Position numbers and translations under genes: made by a program
Shown here: in pieces, positions 54,406 to 61,944 of the stretch
Layout: each line of letters begins with the position of its first letter
Numbering within the stretch: position 1 is the stretch's first letter
NCBI GenBank assembly: GCA_947475245.1
Contig: CANJLW010000003.1
Location: forward strand, 248,001-312,000
DNA: 64,000 bases
Direction of reading: 5' to 3'
Origin: Acetobacteraceae bacterium
Lineage (GTDB): Bacteria; Pseudomonadota; Alphaproteobacteria; Acetobacterales; Acetobacteraceae
The notes under the pieces: generated by a model
The model's input: only the letters and a program-made list of their open reading frames with translations
Told to the model about the DNA's origin: nothing
The model's database searches: none

Positions 54406-54987
54406 AAAAAATCTCGTGCCCTCTTAACCGGATGTTAACCATACGGTCGTAGGCTTCGATCGTTGGCTTCGGATTGTCCGGGGCCCGCTTGGATCGGAGT
54501 ACCGCGCATGCGGATTGCCGCCAAAGGCCTGGTCGCCGCAAGCACGGCGCGGACCGTCCGGCGATCCAAAAGGCGGTTGTTGAATTTCCTTGTAAAGACC
54601 AAGCCGTTCTTCCAGTATCCTGAATACGATTCGGCTCTTTATTTCCCGGCGGCGAAACCCTGGGTGACAGGAGGCGAAATATTGGGTGGAAGCGGATCTT
54701 TGTCGCCCTGGGTGTCGTGCGCAACCTGGGAATACAAGTCATCGTGCCGCCGATCCAGGCGCGAACCAAGTCCATTGTGTCGTATTACATCGGTAATGCG
54801 GTGCCTTCACACTCATGTCAAAGGACAATGGCCGCATGGACGACGCCGCTCTCCTGCATAAAATGCCGCTTCCCGCGCCTTTCGCGCTTCAACGCCGGCT
54901 GTCTCGATTTCACTTGCACGCATCTTGCATCGCTTCCGTCGGCTTCACGCGGGGGCCAAGTCTGACGCAAAGCAAAGGAGCGATCGT
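54406..54987. other. 580-base region without a clear gene
   Basis: This region separates the anti-sigma candidate from prkA. It starts with a run of eight A residues and a complete CtrA-type box (54424-54442), and contains AGGAGG at 54669-54674 without an ATG at the correct distance. An open frame with plausible residues (KRIFVALGVVRNLGIQVIVP) runs about 54624-54965 but lacks an ATG start. Nothing else is recognised. A decayed gene or a regulatory RNA is possible. Confidence 0.5.
54424..54442 (+). promoter_or_regulatory. Complete CtrA-type box
   Basis: TTAACCGGATGTTAACCAT matches the alphaproteobacterial CtrA consensus TTAA-N7-TTAAC exactly, with the additional octamer TTAACCAT in the second half. 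It lies 546 bases upstream of the prkA start and 19 bases downstream of the anti-sigma candidate. The box may drive an unknown transcript in the gap or act on prkA through a long leader. Confidence 0.6.
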
Positions 54988-56934
54988 ATGAACGCGATTG
55001 ATGACCTGTTTTCCGCCTATGCGCGCGGCTTCGAAGCCCAGCGCGACGCGGAGATGACCTTGCCGGAATATCTGGAGGGGTGCCGCGATAACCCGATGAT
55101 GTACGCCACGGCAACCGAGCGCCTGTTGGCGGCGATCGGAGAGCCGGTGATGGTCGATACGTCCAAGGATGCGCGCATGGGGCGCATCTTCATGAACCGG
55201 ACAATCCGCCTGTATCCGGCATTCGACGAATTCTACGGCATGGAAGAAACCGTCGAACGGATCGTCGGATTCCTGCGTCATGCCGCGCAAGGTCTCGAAG
55301 AACGCAAGCAAATCATGTATTTGCTCGGCCCCGTCGGTGGCGGCAAATCGTCGCTCGCGGAACGCCTGAAAGCGTTGATGGAGGTCTATCCCATCTACGT
55401 CCTGAAGGCGGACGACGAACTGAGCCCGGTTTTCGAAAGCCCGCTGGGGTTGTTCAACCCGGACCGGATGGGCGCGATGCTGGAAGATCGCTACGGCATT
55501 CCGCGGCGCCGGTTGAATGGGCTCATGAGCCCCTGGTGCCTCAAGCGCCTCGACGCTTTCAACGGCGACATCTCTCGCTTTCGCGTGCAGAAAATTGTGC
55601 CGTCGCGGCTGCGCCAACTCGCGATCGCAAAGACCGAACCCGGCGACGAAAACAACCAGGATATCTCTTCGCTCGTGGGTAAGGTCGACATCCGGAAGTT
55701 GGAACTGCATTCGCAGAACGACCCAGACGCATACAGCTATTCCGGCGGTCTGAACCGCGCCAACCAGGGCATGCTCGAGTTCGTCGAGATGTTCAAGGCA
55801 CCGATCAAGATGCTGCATCCCCTGCTGACGGCAACGCAGGAGGGAAATTACATCGGCACCGAGAATATCGGCGCGATCCCGTTCACCGGGATCATCATGG
55901 CGCATTCCAATGAATCGGAATGGCAAACCTTCAAGAATAACAAGAACAACGAAGCGTTCATCGATCGCATTTACGTGATCAAGGTACCCTATTGCCTACG
56001 GGTAACCGAAGAACAGAAAATCTACGACAAGCTTGTTTCCGGCTCTGAACTCGGCACCGCGCACTGCGCGCCGGCCACGCTGGAAATGTTGGCGCGCTTT
56101 ACGGTGTTGACGCGCCTGAAGAAGCACGAAAACTCGACGATCTATGCCAAAATGCGCGTCTATGACGGGGAAAGCCTGAAAGAAACCGATCCTCGCGCGC
56201 GCAGTCTGCAAGAGTACAAGGATGCCGCCGGAGTCGAGGAAGGCATGGATGGCGCGTCGACGCGGTTCGCGTTCAAAGTTCTGGCGGCGACCTTCAACCA
56301 CGATACGACGGAAATCGCCGCCGATCCCGTGCACCTGATGTACGTGCTCGAACAGTCGATCCGGCGGGAGCAGCTGCCCCAGGAAACCGAAAAGCGCTAT
56401 CTCGAGTTCATTAAGGGCGAACTCGCGCCACGCTATGCCGAATTCATCGGCAATGAGATCCAGAAGGCCTACCTGGAATCCTACCACGATTACGGTCAGA
56501 ACCTGTTCGACCGCTATGTCGCCTATGCCGATGCCTGGATCGAGGATATCGACTTCAAGGACCCGGACACGGGCCAGATGCTCAACCGCGATTTACTGAA
56601 CCAGGAACTCACCAAGGTCGAGAAACCCGCGGGGATCGCCAACCCCAAGGATTTCCGCAACGAGGTCGTGAAGTTCAGCCTGCGGGCACGCGCCAACAAC
56701 AACGGCAAAAACCCGTCCTGGACCAGCTACGAAAAAGTCCGCGAAGTGATCGAGCGGCGCATGTTCAGCCAGGTCGAGGAACTGCTGCCGGTAATCAGCT
56801 TCGGCTCCAAAAAAGACGGAGAGACCGAGAAGAAGCACAGCGAATTCGTGCAGCGCATGGTCGCCCGCAACTATACGGAACGTCAGGTGCGTCGCCTCGT
56901 CGAGTGGTACATGCGCGTGAAACAGGCGGGTTGA
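54988..56934 (+). CDS. prkA: PrkA-family serine protein kinase (YeaG-like)
   Basis: The 648-residue AAA-type kinase begins MNAIDDLFSAYARGFEAQRD. Walker A GPVGGGKSS is at 114-122, and the C-terminal half holds the kinase-like PrkA_C domain. YeaG of Escherichia coli is the best known relative, involved in nitrogen-starvation and stationary-phase adaptation. AAAGGAG lies before the ATG. yeaH follows after 7 bases and spoVR 36 bases later, giving the conserved three-gene operon. Confidence 0.97.
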   Translation: MNAIDDLFSAYARGFEAQRDAEMTLPEYLEGCRDNPMMYATATERLLAAIGEPVMVDTSKDARMGRIFMNRTIRLYPAFDEFYGMEETVERIVGFLRHAAQGLEERKQIMYLLGPVGGGKSSLAERLKALMEVYPIYVLKADDELSPVFESPLGLFNPDRMGAMLEDRYGIPRRRLNGLMSPWCLKRLDAFNGDISRFRVQKIVPSRLRQLAIAKTEPGDENNQDISSLVGKVDIRKLELHSQNDPDAYSYSGGLNRANQGMLEFVEMFKAPIKMLHPLLTATQEGNYIGTENIGAIPFTGIIMAHSNESEWQTFKNNKNNEAFIDRIYVIKVPYCLRVTEEQKIYDKLVSGSELGTAHCAPATLEMLARFTVLTRLKKHENSTIYAKMRVYDGESLKETDPRARSLQEYKDAAGVEEGMDGASTRFAFKVLAATFNHDTTEIAADPVHLMYVLEQSIRREQLPQETEKRYLEFIKGELAPRYAEFIGNEIQKAYLESYHDYGQNLFDRYVAYADAWIEDIDFKDPDTGQMLNRDLLNQELTKVEKPAGIANPKDFRNEVVKFSLRARANNNGKNPSWTSYEKVREVIERRMFSQVEELLPVISFGSKKDGETEKKHSEFVQRMVARNYTERQVRRLVEWYMRVKQAG

Positions 56935-56941
56935 TCCCAAG

Positions 56942-58243
56942 ATGCACATCGTCGATCGCCGTTTGAACCCAAGCGGGAAGAGCCTCGCGAACCGCCAGCG
57001 GTTCATGCGGCGCGCGAAATCGATGATCCGCAAGGCCGTGCACGAGAATGCCGGCGCGCGCAGCATCAAGGATGCCGACGAGGGAGGGGAAGTCCTGTTG
57101 CCCGCCCAGGGTGTGCAGGAGCCGTCCTTCCAGCGCGGCGCGTCAGGCGGCATCCGCGACCACCTGCTGCCGGGAAACAAGGAATACGTTACCGGCGACA
57201 CGATCCCCCGACCGCAACAGGGCGGCGGTGGCGGCGGGTCGGAGGGCAGCCCGGACGGCGAGGGCGAGGATGTTTTTCGCTTCGCCCTTTCGCGCGACGA
57301 GTTTGTCGATCTGTTCCTGGAGGATTTGGAACTACCCGACCTGTTGAAGCGTCGCGTCGCGCAAACCGAGGTCGTGAGCTACAGCCGAGCGGGGTATTCG
57401 GTGTCGGGGTCGCCGGCAAATCTTGCGTTGACGCGTACGGTTCGCAACAGCCTGTCGCGCCGTATCGCGCTGCGCCGCCCGAAAGCCGAGGAACTGGCTG
57501 CCCTACGCGCGGAACTCGCCGATCTCGATCCCGCCGACGACACGCGGCGTGTCGAGTTGGAGGCCGAGTTGTTGCGCAAGGAACGGCGCACGGGATTGAT
57601 CCCCTATATCGATCCCCTCGACGTTCGGTACAAGCGCTTCGACCCGATGCCGAAGCCCGCCGCGCAGGCCGTGATGTTTTGTCTGATGGATGTGTCGGGA
57701 TCCATGACCGAACACATGAAGGATCTGGCGAAGCGGTTTTATATCCTGCTCTATCTGTTCCTGAAGCGGCGCTATAAAAATGTGGAGGTCGTGTTCATCC
57801 GCCATACCCATACGGCGGCGGAAGTCGACGAAGACGCGTTTTTCAACAGTCCCGAAACCGGCGGCACGGTGGTTTCGACGGCGTTGGAGGAAATGCGCCG
57901 GATCATCGCCGATCGCTTCGATCCCGACGGTTGGAACATCTATGCCGCGCAGGCATCGGACGGCGACAATACCGCCAGCGATAACGAGCGCACCGCCGAA
58001 CTGCTGACCCAACATATTCTGCCCGCCAGCCAGTACTACGCCTATCTGGAAGTCGGGCGCGATATGGACCACTTCCCCACCGGCTTCATCCGACGCGACA
58101 GCGACCTGTGGCAAACCTACGCCGCGCTTGTCGCAAAAGGAGCACCCTTGGCCATGCGCAAGGTTGGACATCGGCGCGACATCTATCCGGTGTTTCGGGA
58201 ACTGTTCGCGCGCAAAACAGGTGCTGAAGCGGCCATTGCCTGA
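56942..58243 (+). CDS. yeaH: YeaH/YhbH family DUF444 protein
   Basis: The 433-residue protein has an acidic, Gly-rich linker (GGGGGSEGSPDGEGEDVF, about 95-112) and a vWA-like domain with MFCLMDVSGSMTEHMKD (MIDAS-like DVSGSM) and YLEVGRDMDHFP. DUF444 members always accompany PrkA. The protein is probably part of a PrkA-SpoVR complex or its target. The biochemical activity is unknown. Confidence 0.96.
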   Translation: MHIVDRRLNPSGKSLANRQRFMRRAKSMIRKAVHENAGARSIKDADEGGEVLLPAQGVQEPSFQRGASGGIRDHLLPGNKEYVTGDTIPRPQQGGGGGGSEGSPDGEGEDVFRFALSRDEFVDLFLEDLELPDLLKRRVAQTEVVSYSRAGYSVSGSPANLALTRTVRNSLSRRIALRRPKAEELAALRAELADLDPADDTRRVELEAELLRKERRTGLIPYIDPLDVRYKRFDPMPKPAAQAVMFCLMDVSGSMTEHMKDLAKRFYILLYLFLKRRYKNVEVVFIRHTHTAAEVDEDAFFNSPETGGTVVSTALEEMRRIIADRFDPDGWNIYAAQASDGDNTASDNERTAELLTQHILPASQYYAYLEVGRDMDHFPTGFIRRDSDLWQTYAALVAKGAPLAMRKVGHRRDIYPVFRELFARKTGAEAAIA

Positions 58244-58279
58244 CGAGCACTCTCCCTCCATCAACGGGGAAACAAAGAC

Positions 58280-59824
58280 ATGAGCGCAACACTTCGCGCC
58301 GAACGTCCACTGTTTGAAAAAGCCGACTGGCAATTTTCGACGATTCAGCGCTGCCACGACGAAATCGAAAAAATCGCCGTGGAGGAAATGGGGCTTTCCG
58401 TCTATCCGAACCAGATCGAGGTGATCGGCACGGAACAGATGCTGGATGCCTATTCGTCCATCGGCATGCCGCTGTTCTACAAGCACTGGTCGTTCGGCAA
58501 GCAATTCGCGCGCAACGAAGCCCTGTACCGCGCCGGGATGCAGGGGCTGGCGTACGAAATCGTTATCAACTCCAACCCCTGCATCAGCTATATCATGGAG
58601 GAAAACACCGCGACGATGCAGGCGCTGGTGATCGCGCACGCGGCTTTCGGCCACAACCATTTTTTCAAGAACAACTACCTGTTCAAGCAATGGACGGACG
58701 CCGACGGCATCCTTGACTACCTGGAATTCGCCCGCGACTACATCATCTCGTGCGAAGAGCGCTACGGCGAAGCCGCGGTCGAACAATTGCTGGACTCCGC
58801 GCACGCCCTGATGAACCAAGGCGTGCATAAATATCCCCGCGCGCGCGCCACCGATCTGCGGACGGAAGAAAAGCGGGAACGCGGGCGTCGGGAACACGAC
58901 GAACGCGTCTTTAACGACCTCTGGCGCACCGTGCCCGGCAAGGACCCTGCTCGGCATGACCCAACGGCGGAGGAACGTCGGCGGGCATTGTTGCAGTTAC
59001 CGCAGGAAAACATCCTGTATTTCCTAGAGAAAACCGCCCCCAGGCTGCAACCCTGGCAGCGCGAAATCCTGCGCATCGTTCGGATTATCGCGCAGTATTT
59101 CTATCCTCAATCACAGACCAAGGTGATGAACGAGGGTTGCGCGACCTTTGTGCACTACAAGATCATGCACCGCCTGCACGAAAAAGGGCTGCTGACCGAC
59201 GGGGCGATGGTCGAATTCCTGCACTCCCACACCAACGTCGTCTTTCAGCCCGATTTCGACGATCGTCGCTATTCCGGCCTGAACCCGTACGCCCTGGGCT
59301 TCGCCATGATGCAGGATATCGAACGGATCTGCGAGAACCCGACCGACGAAGACCGGACCTGGTTTCCCGATATCGCCGGTCACGGCGATCCGATGGCCGT
59401 GCTGCGCGATGTCTGGGCGAATTATCGCGACGAGAGCTTCATCCTTCAGTTTCTCAGCCCGCGCCTGATCCGACAGTTCGCCTTGTTTCACGTCGTCGAC
59501 GATGCCGCCGACCCGACGATGCGGGTCAATTCCATCCATGACGAGCGCGGGTATCGCAAAATCAGACAGGCCTTGGCTCGTCATTACGATATCAGCTGGA
59601 CCTCGCCGGATATTCAGGTCGTCGATGTCGATCTGGCGGGCGACCGCCGTCTGATCGTGCATCACCGCGCCTTGAACCAGGTTCTGTTGGAAGAAAAGGG
59701 TGCCAGGATGGTCCTGCAACACTTGGCCGATCTGTGGGGCTATGACGTGCAGATGAAGGAAATCGATCCGACATCGGATGCCGTGCTGAAAGAGTACAAC
59801 GCCAAACCTCGTTCGACGCCGTAA
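58280..59824 (+). CDS. spoVR: SpoVR family protein (YcgB-like)
   Basis: The 514-residue protein has the SpoVR fold: EEMGLSVYPNQIEVIGTEQM, YKHWSFGKQFARNEALYR and NSNPCISYIMEENT, then AHAAFGHNHFFKNN. SpoVR supports spore cortex formation in Bacillus, and in proteobacteria it accompanies PrkA and YeaH in stress or starvation response. The protein is intact. The GGGGAAAC sequence lies upstream of the ATG. Confidence 0.97.
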   Translation: MSATLRAERPLFEKADWQFSTIQRCHDEIEKIAVEEMGLSVYPNQIEVIGTEQMLDAYSSIGMPLFYKHWSFGKQFARNEALYRAGMQGLAYEIVINSNPCISYIMEENTATMQALVIAHAAFGHNHFFKNNYLFKQWTDADGILDYLEFARDYIISCEERYGEAAVEQLLDSAHALMNQGVHKYPRARATDLRTEEKRERGRREHDERVFNDLWRTVPGKDPARHDPTAEERRRALLQLPQENILYFLEKTAPRLQPWQREILRIVRIIAQYFYPQSQTKVMNEGCATFVHYKIMHRLHEKGLLTDGAMVEFLHSHTNVVFQPDFDDRRYSGLNPYALGFAMMQDIERICENPTDEDRTWFPDIAGHGDPMAVLRDVWANYRDESFILQFLSPRLIRQFALFHVVDDAADPTMRVNSIHDERGYRKIRQALARHYDISWTSPDIQVVDVDLAGDRRLIVHHRALNQVLLEEKGARMVLQHLADLWGYDVQMKEIDPTSDAVLKEYNAKPRSTP

Positions 59825-59825
59825 G

Positions 59826-59856
59826 AAAAATCCTCTCCCGCGGAAGCGGGAGAGGA
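59826..59856 (-). terminator. Terminator hairpin between spoVR and the flavin reductase
   Basis: TCCTCTCCCGC (59831-59841) and GCGGGAGAGGA (59846-59856) form a perfect 11-base stem with a GGAA loop. Five A bases to the left give a T-run on the minus strand, so it fits the flavin reductase transcript; the symmetric stem may also stop the spoVR transcript from the left. Confidence 0.85.
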
Positions 59857-59863
59857 CATCCGA

Positions 59864-60511
59864 TTACTTCTTCATGTTGGCCTTGTGCGCGGGCCAATCT
59901 TCCAGCGCGATGCGCGGCAGTTCGAAGCGGTCGGTCACGCGAGAATACCAGCCACCGCCATGCATGCGTCCGATCAGGTCGAGCTTCGGCGTGTCGATGT
60001 AGCAGCGCTCCTGATCCAGCACGCAGTCGTCGCGCACATAGACCGACAGAACCTTGCCCAGCACGACCGCGCGGTCGATGCCGACATCGACAATGACCAG
60101 ACGCTCACACTCGAACGCGACCGGAGCCTCGGCGATACGCGGCACCTTGACCTTGACCGAAGGCGCGGTCGTCAGCCCGGCTTCCTTCAGTTCGTCGACT
60201 CCCTTGGGGAAATCGATGGCGGTGACGTTCATCGGTTCGGCCAGGTCGTAGCTGACCAGATTGATCACGAATTCCCCGGTGCGACGAATATTGCCGCCGG
60301 TGTCCTTGACGTCGCCCGGGCCGCGCCCGCCGATGCCGAAGGCCAGAATGGGCGGATTGCCCGACATCGCATTGAAGAATGAATACGGTGCCGCATTCAC
60401 GGTGCCGTCCAGATCCTGTGTCGTTACCCAGGCAACGGGGCGCGGACCAATCGTCGCGACCAGCAGCTTGTAGATATTCTGGTTGGAGGTATCGGCGAAA
60501 TCGAACAGCAT
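59864..60511 (-). CDS. Flavin reductase-like FMN-binding protein
   Basis: The 215-residue protein belongs to the split-barrel flavin reductase domain family: YKLLVATIGPRPVAWVTTQD, APYSFFNAMSGNPPILAFGI and TGEFVINLVSYDL. Proteins of this type reduce FMN or serve as flavoredoxins to partner oxygenases. The divergent membrane protein gene is 23 bases away. Its physiological partner is unknown. Confidence 0.9.
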   Translation of the reverse strand: MLFDFADTSNQNIYKLLVATIGPRPVAWVTTQDLDGTVNAAPYSFFNAMSGNPPILAFGIGGRGPGDVKDTGGNIRRTGEFVINLVSYDLAEPMNVTAIDFPKGVDELKEAGLTTAPSVKVKVPRIAEAPVAFECERLVIVDVGIDRAVVLGKVLSVYVRDDCVLDQERCYIDTPKLDLIGRMHGGGWYSRVTDRFELPRIALEDWPAHKANMKK

Positions 60512-60534
60512 GTCGGTCCCCTGAGGAAGTTGTC

Positions 60535-61944
60535 GTGAGCGTTACCCGTCGCACCGAACCCTGTCCAGACGCCGTTTCCGTCTGGTTGTACGGCTTTGTC
60601 TGGTTCGCCACCCTGGCGGACCAATGTTTGACCTGGCCGCCGTTGGGACACGCGGCGGGCATTGCGATCCTGGGGTTCCTGTTGCTCCAGTTCCCGCGCC
60701 AGCGATCCTACGTCCGAGCCTTGTTCGTCGGCCTGTCCGGCATCGGTCTGGCGGGCGTCGTCTTCTCCGCCGATCCGCTCGGCTTGTTTCTGGAAGGCTG
60801 GCGGCGAGGCGCGGTCTATGCCGCTTTTTTCCTCGCTTTATCGTCGTTGCGCGACGCGGCGGAGACCAGCCGTCTGGTGCGGCGCTGCGGGCAGCACCTT
60901 GTGGCGCAACCGCCGGGACGGCGCTATGCCGCGCTTACCGGCGGCGGACATCTGTTCGGTATCATATTGTCCTATGGCGCGATCGAACTGCTGGGCGCGA
61001 TGGTCATGCGCGCCGGCGGGCGGAGCGCGACCGAGAATGGTCGGCGCATGATGATGGCGATCTATCGCGGCTTCTGCGTGATGAACTGCTGGAGTCCGCT
61101 GAATCTGATGACGGCGGTGGTGACGACCGCGGTGCCCGCGGCACCCATGCAGCGCCTGTTGCCCATCGCGTTCGTCGTCTCGATCGTAATTGCGGCCATT
61201 GGTTGGTTGGAAGATAGGCTGGCGTGGCGGCAAACCGGCGTGACCACGCGCACGACGGAACGCTGGACCGTTCACCTCCGCATCGTCGCCCTGGTCGCGC
61301 TGGTCATGCTCGGCGCGGAGACGATCAGTTGGCTGTTCGGCGTCGGTTTGGTCGCCTCCGTGACACTGGCGGTGCCGTCGATTGCCCTGGCCTGGGCGGT
61401 GGCGCAGACCGGACCGCGGACTCCGGGCTGGGCAATCGCGGTGATCCGTCGCCGTGTCGCCCGGTTCATGCGACGCGTGCCGAGTTTCCGGGGAGAGGCG
61501 ACGGTGCTGTCCTGTTCCGGATTCATGGGGGTTGCGGCGGTCGGCGTGTTACCGGTCGACGGCATCGCGCCGTGGCTGACGCATATGCCGCCCGTGCTGG
61601 TCCCGCTGCTGGTTCCGGTGTTGCTGATCCTGACCGGCCAGATCGGTCTGAACCCGGTCGCGATCGTCGCCTTGCTGGGGGCCGCGATGCCCGATCCCGC
61701 GCGCCTCGGCGTCCCTCCCGCCGCCCTGGCGTTTGCCTGCATGGTCGGCTGGGGTCTTGGCGTAGGGATGACACCGATGTCCGCCTCCGCCATCACGACG
61801 GCGCGGTGGGCGGGCGCTTCGCCGTGGACGGTTGGATCGGCGTGGAACATCCGCTTTACCCTCGCGGCCCTGGTGTTTGCCTGGGCCGCGATCGGGGTGG
61901 TGTTTGTCTGCTTCGCCGGTGCTGCTCAAACAGCGGTGCCGTAG
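60535..61944 (+). CDS. Polytopic membrane protein, probable transporter
   Basis: From GTG at 60535 (GAGGAAG seven bases upstream) the 469-residue protein has about 11-12 hydrophobic segments. GGGHLFGIILSYGAIELLGAM and LILTGQIGLNPVAIVALLGAAMPDP are the best landmarks, and the latter resembles the glycine-proline hairpins of ion-transporter-superfamily carriers. I do not recognise the family. Its stop overlaps the convergent 5-oxoprolinase by 19 bases. Confidence 0.7.
   Translation: MSVTRRTEPCPDAVSVWLYGFVWFATLADQCLTWPPLGHAAGIAILGFLLLQFPRQRSYVRALFVGLSGIGLAGVVFSADPLGLFLEGWRRGAVYAAFFLALSSLRDAAETSRLVRRCGQHLVAQPPGRRYAALTGGGHLFGIILSYGAIELLGAMVMRAGGRSATENGRRMMMAIYRGFCVMNCWSPLNLMTAVVTTAVPAAPMQRLLPIAFVVSIVIAAIGWLEDRLAWRQTGVTTRTTERWTVHLRIVALVALVMLGAETISWLFGVGLVASVTLAVPSIALAWAVAQTGPRTPGWAIAVIRRRVARFMRRVPSFRGEATVLSCSGFMGVAAVGVLPVDGIAPWLTHMPPVLVPLLVPVLLILTGQIGLNPVAIVALLGAAMPDPARLGVPPAALAFACMVGWGLGVGMTPMSASAITTARWAGASPWTVGSAWNIRFTLAALVFAWAAIGVVFVCFAGAAQTAVP

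Noticed and set aside
54463-54861. 132-residue open frame before prkA
   Set aside because: Arg/Cys/Ser-rich translation, no family pattern and no clear ribosome site; kept only as part of the gap description.
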